Part shown: positions 25,017-34,366 of the stretch, in pieces | How positions within the stretch are numbered: position 1 is the first letter of the stretch | How the letters are laid out: every line of letters begins with the position of its first letter | Assembly: GCF_900116015.1 (NCBI RefSeq) | Contig: NZ_FOYH01000002.1 | Span: forward strand, 546,365 to 610,364 | Origin: Enterobacter sp. kpr-6 | GTDB taxonomy: Bacteria > Pseudomonadota > Gammaproteobacteria > Enterobacterales > Enterobacteriaceae | DNA length: 64,000 nucleotides | Reading direction: 5' to 3' | Notes under the pieces: generated by a model | What the model was told of the DNA's origin: nothing | What the model saw: only the letters and a program-made list of their open reading frames with translations | Database searches by the model: none | Translations under genes and position numbers: made by a program

Positions 25017-25956
25017 CAGCGAACACCTCGCCACGGTAATGGTGAATGCGTTTATTGACGCGGTCGATCGCGGCGTGGATCTGGTGCCGGTAGTGGCAGA
25101 TTCCACCTCAACCGCCAAAATCTCGCCGTTTGTGAAGAAATTCCCTGGCCGGCTGGTGAATGTCGGCATCGCTGAACAGACGCTGGTGGGCACCGCGGCG
25201 GGCCTGGCCATTGGCGGCAAAATCGCCGTCACCTGTAACGCCGCGCCGTTTTTGATCTCCCGCGCCAACGAGCAGATCAAAGTCGATATTTGCTACAACA
25301 ACACCAACGTCAAGCTGTTCGGCCTCAACGCCGGGGCGAGTTACGGCCCACTGGCCAGCACCCATCACAGCATCGACGACATCTCCGTGCTGCGCGGCTT
25401 CGGCAACATTGAAATCTACGCCCCCTCCTGCCCGGTTGAGTGTCGGCAGATCATTGATTACGCGCTGGAACATATTGGCCCGGTGTATATCCGACTCGAC
25501 GGGAAAAACCTGCCGGAGCTGCACGACGACAGCTACCAGTTTGCCCCCGGCAACATCGATATTCTGCGCGAAGGCAGTGATATCGCGCTGGTGGCGATGG
25601 GATCGACGGTGCACGAAATTGTCGATGCTGCCACACAACTGGCGGATGCCGGTATTAGCGCTTCGGTTATCAGTGTACCGTCTATTCGTCCCTGTAATAC
25701 GTCACAGCTTTTAGACGCCCTCAAATCGTGCAAAGCGGTGGTCAGCGTCGAAGAACACAACGTCAACGGCGGCGTAGGCAGCCTGGTGGCGGAAGTGCTG
25801 GCGGAAGCCGGATGCGCTATCCCGCTGCGCCGTCTGGGAATTGCCGACGGGCAGTACGCCATCGCCGCCGACCGCGCCTCAACCCGCGCGCGCCATGAAA
25901 TTGACGCCGCCGGGGTGGTGAAAAACGCCACCGCGCTTCTTAACGCAAAACAATAA
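25009..25956 (+). CDS. Split transketolase, C-terminal subunit
   Basis: This is the second half of the transketolase, holding the pyrimidine-binding and C-terminal domains. The 315 residues include VNVGIAEQTLVGTAAGLA, with the Glu that activates TPP, and the closing domain (VSVEEHNVNGGVGSLVAEVL). It has its own ribosome binding site (GGAGG) and overlaps the first subunit by 8 bases; this is a natural split, not a frameshift. It precedes the fucose-isomerase-like gene by 33 bases. Confidence 0.93.
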   Translation: MSNSEHLATVMVNAFIDAVDRGVDLVPVVADSTSTAKISPFVKKFPGRLVNVGIAEQTLVGTAAGLAIGGKIAVTCNAAPFLISRANEQIKVDICYNNTNVKLFGLNAGASYGPLASTHHSIDDISVLRGFGNIEIYAPSCPVECRQIIDYALEHIGPVYIRLDGKNLPELHDDSYQFAPGNIDILREGSDIALVAMGSTVHEIVDAATQLADAGISASVISVPSIRPCNTSQLLDALKSCKAVVSVEEHNVNGGVGSLVAEVLAEAGCAIPLRRLGIADGQYAIAADRASTRARHEIDAAGVVKNATALLNAKQ

Positions 25957-25989
25957 AAACAGACTGAACTTCTTACTGGAGATAAACCA

Positions 25990-27408
25990 ATGTCCCGAAT
26001 TCCTCAGCAACTGACCATGGGCGTCATCATCGGTAACCGGGGATTTTTCCCCAGCTATCTGGTCGCCGAAGCGCGCGAGCAGGCCGTCGCGCTGTTTGAC
26101 CGCCTGGGCATTAATACCGTGATGCTCAACGACACCCAGACCGAACTGGGCGGCGTGGAAACGCGCCAGGACGCGAAAGTGTGCGCCGAACTGTTCCGCG
26201 CTCACCGCGATGCGATCCACGGCGTCGTGGTGCTGCTGCCCAACTTTGGCGATGAAAAAGCGGTGGCGGAAACCCTGCGTCTTTCCGGGCTGAACGTGCC
26301 GGTGCTGGTGCAGGCGCAAGAGGATAATCTGGACAAAATGGGGCTGGCGACCCGCCGCGACAGCTTCTGCGGCAAAATCTCCCTGTGCAACAACCTGCGC
26401 CAGTACGGTATTCCCTTCACCCTCACCACCCAGCACGTCTGCGATCTGGGCGGCGAGGTCTTTGAAAAAGATCTCAGACGCTTCGAGCAGATCTGCCGCG
26501 TGGTGAGCAGTATGCGCGGCGTGCGTGTGGGGGCGATTGGTGCGCGCCCGGCGGGCTTTAATACCGTGCGCTACAGCGAAAAATTACTCGAACGTTTAGG
26601 CATCGCCGTCGAAACGCTGGATCTCTCTGAAGTCTTTACCCGCATCAAAACGCTCCGCGATGACGACATTCGCGTCGATGAAAAGCGCCGGATATTGATC
26701 GACAACGCCGACGCCAGCGGCATCCCGCCGGAAAAACTGGTGACGATGGCGAAACTGTTTGTGGTGATCAGCGAATGGGTGATCGCCAACGACATCGACA
26801 CCACCGCCATCCAGTGCTGGACCTCATTGCAGGAAAACCTCGGCATTAACGTCTGTTCGATCATGAGCGTGATGTCCGGCAACCTGATGCCGAGCGCCTG
26901 CGAAGTGGATGTGATGGGCGCGCTCTCCATGTACGCACTCGCCAGCAGCAACATGAGCCCGGCCTCCATCGCCGACTGGAACAACAACTTCGGCGACGAA
27001 CGCGACAAATGCGTGCTGTTCCACTGCGGTAACTTCGCCGCTGAAAGCCTCGAAAATCCGCACATGGGCACCGCCGACATCATCGGCACCACCGTCGGCA
27101 AAGAGAACACCTGCGGCGCGGTACATGGTCGCCTGAAATCGGGCGATCTGACCTACTTCCGCCTGAGCACCGACGATCTGACCGGGGAAATCAAAGCCTA
27201 CGTCGGCCAGGGTCAGTCGGTGGACGATCCGCTCGACACCGTGGGCTGCCGCGCGGTGATCCAGGTCCCGCACCTGGAAAACCTGCTCAACTGGATCTGC
27301 CGTAACGGTTTTGAACACCACGTGGCGATGAACCATTCTGCCAGCGCAGACGTGCTGGAAGAAGCGTTCAACCGCTATCTCGGCGTTCACACCTACCTGC
27401 ACCGCTAA
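25990..27408 (+). CDS. L-fucose/L-arabinose isomerase-like aldose-ketose isomerase
   Basis: A probable metal-dependent aldose-ketose isomerase of the FucI/AraA fold. It has 472 residues, shorter than FucI (591). Metal ligands can be placed at Glu305 in PSACEVDVMGAL and Asp329 in ASIADWNNNFG; the 24-residue gap equals that between Glu337 and Asp361 of E. coli FucI. A His near 443-449 would complete the site. Many members of this family have unknown substrates. In this operon it should supply a ketose to the FGGY kinase. CTGGAG lies before the ATG. Confidence 0.85.
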   Translation: MSRIPQQLTMGVIIGNRGFFPSYLVAEAREQAVALFDRLGINTVMLNDTQTELGGVETRQDAKVCAELFRAHRDAIHGVVVLLPNFGDEKAVAETLRLSGLNVPVLVQAQEDNLDKMGLATRRDSFCGKISLCNNLRQYGIPFTLTTQHVCDLGGEVFEKDLRRFEQICRVVSSMRGVRVGAIGARPAGFNTVRYSEKLLERLGIAVETLDLSEVFTRIKTLRDDDIRVDEKRRILIDNADASGIPPEKLVTMAKLFVVISEWVIANDIDTTAIQCWTSLQENLGINVCSIMSVMSGNLMPSACEVDVMGALSMYALASSNMSPASIADWNNNFGDERDKCVLFHCGNFAAESLENPHMGTADIIGTTVGKENTCGAVHGRLKSGDLTYFRLSTDDLTGEIKAYVGQGQSVDDPLDTVGCRAVIQVPHLENLLNWICRNGFEHHVAMNHSASADVLEEAFNRYLGVHTYLHR

Positions 27409-27424
27409 GCGCCGGAGGCACACC

Positions 27425-28927
27425 GTGTCGGCTGAGAAAGAGATCATTATCGCGCTCGACGAGGGCACGACCAACGCCAAAGCCGTGGCGATTGACGGTA
27501 ACGGACAGGTGGTGGCGAAGTTTTCCCACCCGCTGTCGATCCAGACGCCGCGCGAAGGCTGGGTGGAACAGCCCGCCACGCTGCTGCTGGAAGCCACGCT
27601 TGCGGTGCTCGCACAGGCGATTGCCGCAGTAGGCAGTGACCGCGTGGCGGCGCTGGCCATCAGCAATCAGCGGGAAACCGCCGTCGGCTGGTATCGCGCC
27701 AGCGGAAAGCCCGTTGGCCCGGCGATCACCTGGCAGTGCTCGCGCACCGCTGATTTTTGCCAGACCCTGCGCGAGCAGGGGCACGAGGCGCAGATCAAAG
27801 CCGTGACCGGGCTGCCCGTCGCACCGCTGTTTTCCGCCTCGAAAATGCGCTGGCTGTTGCAGTCGATCCCTAACGGCGAGTCGCTCGCCGCCCAGGGTGA
27901 GATTTGCCTCGGCACGGTGGACAGCTGGCTGCTGTGGCACCTGACCCAGGGCGAGGCGTTTTGCTGCGATCATTCCAACGCCTCGCGCACGCAACTGTTA
28001 AACGTGGCGCGCGGCGAGTGGGACGACGAGATGCTGGCGCTGTTTGGCATACCCCGCGCGGCGCTGCCGGAAATCCGTCCCTCCAGCGGGCTTTTTGGCG
28101 TCACGCGCGGGCTGGCGGGCATTCCCGATGATCTTCCGATCATGGCGATGATTGGCGATTCCCACGCCGCGCTGTTTGCCCACGGTTTAGGGGCGGCGGG
28201 CTGCGTGAAAGCCACTTACGGCACCGGTTCGTCGGTGATGGCCCCGGTGAGTTCCGCCCAGTGCGACGTGAAAGCGCTGGCGACCACCGTGGCCTGGCAC
28301 GACGGCGAGCGGCTGGTTTACGGGCTGGAGGGCAATATTCCGCACACCGGTGACGCGGTGGCGTGGATGGCCGACAGCACGGGACTGAGTGAACTGCCCG
28401 CCGCCGATTTAGCCCAGGCGTTAAGCCAGCTTCCCGCCTCAGTAGACTCGACCCTGGGCGTCTATTTTGTCCCGGCACTCACCGGCCTCGGCGCGCCCTG
28501 GTGGGATGAAAACGCCCGCGGGTTGATCCACGGGTTAAGCCGGGGTGTGACGCGCGCGCACCTGATCCGCGCGGCGCTGGAATCCATCACCTATCAGATT
28601 GCCGATGTGGTGGTGGCGATGCGCCAGCAGGGGGATTTCTCGCTAAAAGCGCTGATGGTGGACGGCGGCCCGACGAAAAACGACTGGCTGATGCAATACC
28701 AGGCCGACCTGCTCGGCTGCCCGGTGCTGCGCAGCGACGTGGCGGAGCTGTCTGCGATGGGTGCCGCGCTACTGGCCCGCAAAGCGCTGCTGGGCCTGGA
28801 ATGCACGGAACTGCGGCAGTATCTGCCGGAGCACGTGACGTTTACGCCCGACATGGCGCGCCACGGGCGACTGCAAAAACGCTGGCACGAATGGCAGCAC
28901 GCGGTAGGGCTGGCGCGGGGACATTAG
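27425..28927 (+). CDS. FGGY-family carbohydrate kinase
   Basis: A sugar kinase resembling glycerol kinase and xylulokinase. The 500-residue protein has the N-terminal phosphate loop DEGTTNAKA, NQRETAVGWYRASGKP, the catalytic Asp245 in MIGDSHAALFAHG, and the FGGY C-terminal signatures (ESITYQIADVV, MVDGGPTKNDWLMQYQADLL, ELSAMGAALLA). Start is GTG with GGAGG upstream. It is the last gene of the operon and ends just before repeat block 3. The substrate is probably the ketose made by the neighbouring isomerase. Confidence 0.92.
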   Translation: MSAEKEIIIALDEGTTNAKAVAIDGNGQVVAKFSHPLSIQTPREGWVEQPATLLLEATLAVLAQAIAAVGSDRVAALAISNQRETAVGWYRASGKPVGPAITWQCSRTADFCQTLREQGHEAQIKAVTGLPVAPLFSASKMRWLLQSIPNGESLAAQGEICLGTVDSWLLWHLTQGEAFCCDHSNASRTQLLNVARGEWDDEMLALFGIPRAALPEIRPSSGLFGVTRGLAGIPDDLPIMAMIGDSHAALFAHGLGAAGCVKATYGTGSSVMAPVSSAQCDVKALATTVAWHDGERLVYGLEGNIPHTGDAVAWMADSTGLSELPAADLAQALSQLPASVDSTLGVYFVPALTGLGAPWWDENARGLIHGLSRGVTRAHLIRAALESITYQIADVVVAMRQQGDFSLKALMVDGGPTKNDWLMQYQADLLGCPVLRSDVAELSAMGAALLARKALLGLECTELRQYLPEHVTFTPDMARHGRLQKRWHEWQHAVGLARGH

Positions 28928-29247
28928 TTTTAAGTCAGGTACACCCACCCTCACCCTAACCCTCTCCCTCAGGGAGAGGGGACAGATCGAGCGCGGCCCC
29001 GCCTTTCCCACTCTACCTGAGATCGAGCACGGACCCGCCTTTCCCCTCTCCCTAAGTTCGAGCACAGGCCCTCCTTTCCCCCTCTCCCTCAGGGAGAGGG
29101 TCGGGGTGAGGGTCCCCCCTTATCCCCTTTCTTCATGCCTTATGCCTTTTTCGCATAAGTTAAGTCGAATTAAGACTTTCCGTAAATCTCTTCGCGCCCT
29201 AACGTATCGGCTTACTCACTGATTACATTACTTTACAGGGATTGCTC
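28928..29247. other. Intergenic region with repeat block and promoter of the ABC operon
   Basis: This gap has the repeat block at 28948-29112, then about 135 bases of AT-richer DNA leading to the substrate-binding protein gene. I see no sigma-54 element, no clear terminator with a T-run and no strong sigma-70 element. ACAGGG precedes the next start. Confidence 0.5.
28948..29112. repeat. Intergenic palindromic repeat, block 3
   Basis: The outer arms CCCTCACCCTAACCC and GGGTCGGGGTGAGGG face each other across several partly degraded units with the spacer GGGACAGATCGAGCGCGG. The inner units have lost one half of the palindromic core. Confidence 0.9.
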
Positions 29248-30816
29248 ATGATCAAGAAATTGCTGCCGTTAATGATGCTGGCTGCGCTGTCAGCGACCAG
29301 TCATGCTGCCACACCGCCGAACACGCTGGTGGTGGCCCAGGGGCTGGACGATATCGTCAGCCTTGATCCCGCCGAAGCCAACGAGCTTTCCAGCATCCAG
29401 ACCGTGCCGAGCCTCTATCAGCGCCTGGTGCAGCCTGACCGTGACAACCCTGAAAAAGTAAACCCGATCCTCGCCGAAAGCTGGCAGGCCGATGCCGCAG
29501 CAAAAACGCTGACCGTTAAACTGCGCCCGGACGCCAAATTTGCCTCCGGCAATCCGCTGCGCCCGGAAGATGTGATCTTCTCTTATCAGCGCGCGGTGAC
29601 GCTCAACAAATCCCCGGCGTTTATTCTGAACGTGCTCGGCTGGCAGCCGGATAACATCAAAAATCAGCTTAAGAAAATCGACGATCACACCCTGCAACTG
29701 AGCTGGACGGCAGACGTCAGCCCGGCGGTGGCGCTCAATATTCTTTCCACCCCGATCGCCTCTATTGTCGATGAGAAGCTGGTGTCGGCGAATATTAAAG
29801 GCGATGACTTCGGCAACGGCTGGCTGAAAATGCACTCGGCGGGCAGCGGCGCGTACAAAATGCGCGTCTATCAGCCGCATCAGGCCATCGTGCTCGACGC
29901 CAACGAACTGGCGGTCGGCGGCGCACCGAAGATGAAAAATATCATCATCAAAAACGTCCCGGACCCGGCTTCACGCCGTCTGCTGATTGATCAGGGTGAC
30001 GCGGACGTGGCCCGCGATCTCGGTGCCGATCAAATCAGCGCCCTGCAGGGCAAAAAAGGCGTCGAGGTGCTGAGCATCCCGTCTGCCGAGCAGAACTACC
30101 TGGTGTTTAACGCCGGGAACAGCGCCAATCCGCTGCTGAACAACCCGGCATTCTGGGAAGCCTCGCGCTGGCTGGTGGATTATGAAGGCATCACCAAAGA
30201 TCTGCTGAAAGGGCAATATTTCATTCATCAGAGCTTCCTGCCGGTCGGTCTGCCGGGCGCGCTGGAAGATAACCCGTTCAAATTCGATCCGGCGAAAGCC
30301 AAAGAAATTCTGGCGAAAGCGGGCATCAAAGATGCGCACTTCACGCTCGATGTGGAAAACAAAGCGCCGTTTATCACCATCGCCCAGTCGATGCAGGCGA
30401 GCTTTGCCCAGGGCGGCGTGAAGGTGGATCTGCTGCCTGCGGCGGGCAGCCAGGTTTACGCCCGCGTGCGTGCGAAGCAGCATCAGGCGGCGATCCGTCT
30501 GTGGATCCCGGACTATTTCGACGCCCATTCCAACGCCAGCGCCTTCGTCTATAACGACGGCAAAGCCAGTACCGTGGCGGGTCTTAACGGCTGGAAAATC
30601 CCGGAACTGAGCAAGCAGACGTTAGCGGCGGTCGCCGAACCGGACGCAGCGAAGCGCCTTGATCTGTATAAGAAAATGCAGGAAGAGTTGCAGCACAATT
30701 CGCCGTATGTGTTTGTCGACCAGGGCAAAACGCAGATCGTGGTGCGCGAGAATGTGAAGGGATATCAGCAAGGTCTGAATGCGGATATGGTGTGGTATGA
30801 CAAGGTGACGAAGTAA
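29248..30816 (+). CDS. Peptide/opine-type ABC transporter substrate-binding protein (family 5)
   Basis: A periplasmic receptor for a Dpp/Opp-type importer. The ATG at 29248 gives 522 residues with a signal peptide (KKLLPLMMLAALSATSHA, then ATPPN); there is no lipobox. The body is typical of family 5 (PILAESWQADAAAKTLTVKL, EDVIFSYQRAV). It heads a five-gene operon with two permeases and two ATPases. A repeat block separates it from the first permease, which may raise its expression relative to the rest. The ligand is unknown; neighbouring sugar genes and the aminotransferase give no clear answer. Confidence 0.9.
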   Translation: MIKKLLPLMMLAALSATSHAATPPNTLVVAQGLDDIVSLDPAEANELSSIQTVPSLYQRLVQPDRDNPEKVNPILAESWQADAAAKTLTVKLRPDAKFASGNPLRPEDVIFSYQRAVTLNKSPAFILNVLGWQPDNIKNQLKKIDDHTLQLSWTADVSPAVALNILSTPIASIVDEKLVSANIKGDDFGNGWLKMHSAGSGAYKMRVYQPHQAIVLDANELAVGGAPKMKNIIIKNVPDPASRRLLIDQGDADVARDLGADQISALQGKKGVEVLSIPSAEQNYLVFNAGNSANPLLNNPAFWEASRWLVDYEGITKDLLKGQYFIHQSFLPVGLPGALEDNPFKFDPAKAKEILAKAGIKDAHFTLDVENKAPFITIAQSMQASFAQGGVKVDLLPAAGSQVYARVRAKQHQAAIRLWIPDYFDAHSNASAFVYNDGKASTVAGLNGWKIPELSKQTLAAVAEPDAAKRLDLYKKMQEELQHNSPYVFVDQGKTQIVVRENVKGYQQGLNADMVWYDKVTK

Positions 30817-30837
30817 GGGTTTTCCTTTTCACCTGCC

Positions 30838-30961
30838 CCCTCACCCCGGCCCTCTCCCTAAGGGAGAGGGGGAAAAGCGGGCCCTCTCTCAGGGAGAGGG
30901 AGAAAGGCGAGTCCACGCTCGATCTGTCCCCTCTCCCTCAGGGAGAGGGTTAGGGTGAGGG
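30838..30961. repeat. Intergenic palindromic repeat, block 4 (inside an ABC operon)
   Basis: This block lies between the substrate-binding protein gene and the first permease gene of the same operon. Outer arms are CCCTCACCCCGGCCC and GGGTTAGGGTGAGGG. The placement is like the REP element between malE and malF in E. coli. Confidence 0.9.
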
Positions 30962-30996
30962 TAAAAGTAATTTTCAACACATAACAAGAGTCACCC

Positions 30997-32010
30997 ATGC
31001 CAGACATCTTCAGGCGCTGCCTGCAATCGCTCCTCACCCTCGCGCTCACCCTGCTCGGCCTGCTGCTGGTCACGTTCGCGCTCTCGGCGTTCTCGCCCGT
31101 TGACCGGGTGCTGCAAATCGTCGGCGATCACGCCAGCCAGTCCACGTACGATCAGGTGCGCCACCAGCTTGGACTCGACAGGCCGTTGCCGGTGCAGTTC
31201 TGGCACTATCTGCTCGATCTCCTGCACGGCGATTTAGGCACCGCCAGCGCCACCGGGCAGCCGGTGTTGCAGGATCTACTTTCCGCCTTCCCCGCCACCC
31301 TTGAACTCGCCACCCTGGCGCTGATTGTCGGGGCGCTGCTCGGGGTGATCGCGGGCGTGCTGTGCGCGCGTTTTGCCGGGTCGCCGTGGGATCTGGCGGT
31401 GCGCACCTTCACCCTGCTCGGTAATTCTGTGCCGATTTTCTGGCTCGGCCTGCTGATGCTGGCGCTGTTCTACGCCAGGTTGCAGTGGAGCGCCGGTCCC
31501 GGCAGGCTGGATGACATCTACCAGTACACCGTCGAGCCGCGCACCGGTTTTGCGCTGATTGACACCTGGCTTTCCGGCGATCGCGAGGCGTTCAAAAATG
31601 CCATCAGCCACCTGATTTTGCCGGTGCTGCTGCTGGCCTATTATTCGCTGGCGAGCATCACCCGCCTGACGCGCTCGGCCTGCCTGAGCGAGATGAACAA
31701 AGAGTACATTTTGCTGGCGCGGGCCAAAGGCGCGGGTGAGATGACGATCCTGCTGCGTCACGTTCTGCCGAACATTCGCGGCACCCTGCTGACGGTTATC
31801 GCGCTGGCGTACACCAGTATGCTCGAAGGCGCGGTGCTGACCGAAACGGTCTTCTCCTGGCCGGGCATCGGGCGCTATCTCACCACCGCGCTGTTTGCCG
31901 GCGATACCACCGCCATCATGGGCGGCACGCTGCTTATCGGCGTGAGCTTTGTGCTGATCAATAACCTCACCGACCTGCTGGTGCGCCTGACCGATCCGAG
32001 AGTACGCTGA
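30997..32010 (+). CDS. Peptide-type ABC transporter permease (DppB-like)
   Basis: Inner-membrane permease of the family 5 importer. The 337 residues have six hydrophobic segments and the GxxxExP-like loop near the N-terminus (VRHQLGLDRPLPVQFWHYL) plus the EAA-type loop that contacts the ATPase (EYILLARAKGAGEMTILLRH). The C-terminal segment VLTETVFSWPGIGRYL is a DppB hallmark. Its stop overlaps the start of the next permease by one base. Confidence 0.93.
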   Translation: MPDIFRRCLQSLLTLALTLLGLLLVTFALSAFSPVDRVLQIVGDHASQSTYDQVRHQLGLDRPLPVQFWHYLLDLLHGDLGTASATGQPVLQDLLSAFPATLELATLALIVGALLGVIAGVLCARFAGSPWDLAVRTFTLLGNSVPIFWLGLLMLALFYARLQWSAGPGRLDDIYQYTVEPRTGFALIDTWLSGDREAFKNAISHLILPVLLLAYYSLASITRLTRSACLSEMNKEYILLARAKGAGEMTILLRHVLPNIRGTLLTVIALAYTSMLEGAVLTETVFSWPGIGRYLTTALFAGDTTAIMGGTLLIGVSFVLINNLTDLLVRLTDPRVR

Positions 32011-32843
32011 TGCCGACTTCCCTTTTCCTGCGCCGTCTGCGCCGCTCCCCCGCCGCCTTTACAGGGCTGGCGATTGTCCTGCTTCTGTTACTGATTGCGC
32101 TGTTTGCGCCACTCCTTGCCCCGCACGATCCCAACTGGCAGGACGCCGCCGCGCGCCTCCAGGCACCGGGCGCGCAGCACTGGCTTGGCACTGACAGCTA
32201 CGGGCGTGATCTGCTGTCGCGTCTGATTTACGGCACCCGCCCGGCGCTGGGGCTGGTGGCGCTGGTGACCATCATCACCCTGCCCGCCGGACTGCTGGTA
32301 GGGATTTTGTCGGGCTATTACGGCGGCTGGCTGGAGCGCGTGCTGATGCGTTTTACCGACGTGGTGATGTCAATGCCGCGCCTGATCTTAGCCTTCGCTT
32401 TTGTCGCCATGCTGGGGCCGGGGCTGGTCAACGGCGCGCTGGCACTGGCGCTCACTACCTGGCCTGCCTACGCGCGCCAGGCCCGCAGCGAAATTCAGCG
32501 CCTGCGCCACAGCGACTATTTAGCCGCCTCGGAGATGATGGGCATTCGCGGCTGGCGGCTGCTTATCGGCCACATTTTACCTCTGTGCCTGCCATCTGCG
32601 ATTGTGCGGCTGGCGCTGGATCTGGCGGGGATTATTCTGGCCGCCGCCGGACTCGGTTTTCTCGGCCTCGGCGCACGCCCGCCGATGGCGGAATGGGGCG
32701 CGATGATCGCCGACGGGATGCAGGTGATTTTCGATCAGTGGTGGATTGCCGCCGCACCCGGCGGGATCATTCTTATCGCAAGCCTGGCGTTTAACCTGCT
32801 GGGCGACGGCCTGCGCGACGTACTGGAGCCGCAACATGACTGA
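32010..32843 (+). CDS. Peptide-type ABC transporter permease (DppC-like)
   Basis: Second permease of the importer. The 277-residue protein has the DppC-type N-terminal segment, GTDSYGRDLLSRLIYGTRPA after the first loop, the EAA-type loop (DYLAASEMMGIRGWRLLIGH) and the closing GLGARPPMAEWGAMIADGM. It overlaps the first ATPase gene by 8 bases. Confidence 0.93.
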   Translation: MPTSLFLRRLRRSPAAFTGLAIVLLLLLIALFAPLLAPHDPNWQDAAARLQAPGAQHWLGTDSYGRDLLSRLIYGTRPALGLVALVTIITLPAGLLVGILSGYYGGWLERVLMRFTDVVMSMPRLILAFAFVAMLGPGLVNGALALALTTWPAYARQARSEIQRLRHSDYLAASEMMGIRGWRLLIGHILPLCLPSAIVRLALDLAGIILAAAGLGFLGLGARPPMAEWGAMIADGMQVIFDQWWIAAAPGGIILIASLAFNLLGDGLRDVLEPQHD

Positions 32844-33660
32844 CAACAACGTCTGCGTTCAGGGACTGAATATCGATTACCCCGGTTCACGGGTGGTGAA
32901 AAATTTAAGTTTTACCCTCGGCAACGAGCGGCTGGCGCTGGTGGGCGAATCCGGCTCCGGCAAATCCATGACCGCCCGTGCATTAATGGGACTGGTGCGC
33001 AAACCCGGCGTGGTCAGCGCCACGCAGCTTAGCGTGCTGGGCGAGGATCTGCTGACGCAAACCCCGCGCGGCTGGCGACAGCTTCGCGGCAACGGGATTG
33101 CGATGGTGTTGCAGGACCCGCGCTACGCGCTTAACCCGGTGAAAACGGTGTTCGCGCAAATTGAAGAAGCGCTGACGCTGCACCAGCGGGTCAGCCGCGC
33201 CGAGCGCCGGGATCGCATCCGTGAGGCGGTGCTGGCGGTGGGGCTTAACGAGGCGGTGTTAAACCGCTATCCGGGCGAGCTCTCCGGCGGCATGGGGCAG
33301 CGGGTGATGATCGCCATTGCGCTGATCAACAACCCGCGCGTGCTGATTGCCGACGAACCCACGTCCGCGCTCGACGCCCGGCTGCGTAACCAGATCCTCG
33401 AACTTCTGGTGGCACAGTGCGACCAGCGCAATATGGCGATGCTGCTTATCAGCCACGATTTACCGCTGGTGGCGCAGCACTGCCACCGGGTGCTGGTGAT
33501 GTATCAGGGCGAAAAAGTCGATGAAATGGCGGCGGGCGATCTGGCGCAGGCGACGCACCCGTACACGCAAACGCTGTGGACCTGCCGCCCGAACGCCGGG
33601 ACTTACGGGCAGATGCTGCCGACGCTCAACCGCGCGGAGATGAATGATGAATATCGTTGA
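32836..33660 (+). CDS. Peptide-type ABC transporter ATPase (DppD-like)
   Basis: First ATPase subunit. The ATG at 32836 gives 274 residues. Walker A (GESGSGKS), the Q-loop (VLQDPRYALNP), the signature (LSGGMGQRV) and Walker B (VLIADEPTSALD) are in order. It is shorter than DppD at the C-terminus and lacks the four-cysteine segment found in some family members. It overlaps the second ATPase gene by 17 bases. Confidence 0.93.
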   Translation: MTDNNVCVQGLNIDYPGSRVVKNLSFTLGNERLALVGESGSGKSMTARALMGLVRKPGVVSATQLSVLGEDLLTQTPRGWRQLRGNGIAMVLQDPRYALNPVKTVFAQIEEALTLHQRVSRAERRDRIREAVLAVGLNEAVLNRYPGELSGGMGQRVMIAIALINNPRVLIADEPTSALDARLRNQILELLVAQCDQRNMAMLLISHDLPLVAQHCHRVLVMYQGEKVDEMAAGDLAQATHPYTQTLWTCRPNAGTYGQMLPTLNRAEMNDEYR

Positions 33661-34366
33661 AATTGAAAACGTGCAGGTGGTGTTTGGCGAGAAAACGGCG
33701 GTGTCGGCAGCCAGTTTTAGTGTTGCGGCGGGTGAGACTTTCAGCCTGATCGGTGAATCCGGCTGCGGCAAATCCACCCTGCTGCGCGTGCTGGCGGGGT
33801 TGCAGCGCGAATGGCAGGGGCGCGTGGCGCTGTTTGGTGAGCCTGTTAAACCCGCCGTGCGTTTTCAGGGCGCGCTGCGCCGCAATGTGCAGATGGTGTT
33901 TCAGGACCCGTACGCCTCGCTGCATCCCAATCACACGATCTACCGCACGCTGGCGGAACCGCTGAAAATCCACGGCGAAACGCAGATTGACGCACGGGTG
34001 AAAACGGCGCTTCAGGAGGTCGGCCTGAGCGCCGACGCCGCCGCGCGTTACCCGCACCAGCTCTCCGGCGGGCAGCGCCAGCGCGTAGCGATAGCCCGCG
34101 CGCTGTCGCTAAGGCCGAAGATTTTGCTGCTTGATGAGCCGACCTCGGCGCTGGATATGTCAGTGCAGGCGGAGATTTTGAATCTGCTGAACCGGCTGAA
34201 GCAGGAGCATCAGATGACTTATTTGCTGGTCAGCCACGACGCAGATGTGATCGCCCACATGTCAGACCGAGCGGCGTTTATGGCCGGGGGCGTGATCCAG
34301 CGGTTTTTTGACCGCGAGGCGCTGGAAAGGGGTGAGCACAGGATGAGTGAACACCCCTCACCCTAG
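33644..34366 (+). CDS. Peptide-type ABC transporter ATPase (DppF-like)
   Basis: Second ATPase of the importer. It has 240 residues with Walker A (GESGCGKST), signature (LSGGQRQRV) and Walker B (ILLLDEPTSALD). It is shorter than most DppF proteins and has no C-terminal oligopeptide-type extension. The final residues (EHPSP) and the stop codon lie in the following repeat block, so the repeat has reached the coding end. Two ATG codons three bases apart are possible starts. Confidence 0.92.
   Translation: MMNIVEIENVQVVFGEKTAVSAASFSVAAGETFSLIGESGCGKSTLLRVLAGLQREWQGRVALFGEPVKPAVRFQGALRRNVQMVFQDPYASLHPNHTIYRTLAEPLKIHGETQIDARVKTALQEVGLSADAAARYPHQLSGGQRQRVAIARALSLRPKILLLDEPTSALDMSVQAEILNLLNRLKQEHQMTYLLVSHDADVIAHMSDRAAFMAGGVIQRFFDREALERGEHRMSEHPSP

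Noticed and set aside
24186-25956. Transketolase broken by a frameshift
   Set aside because: Both halves are complete, overlap by 8 bases and each has its own ribosome binding site; two-subunit transketolases are an established form.
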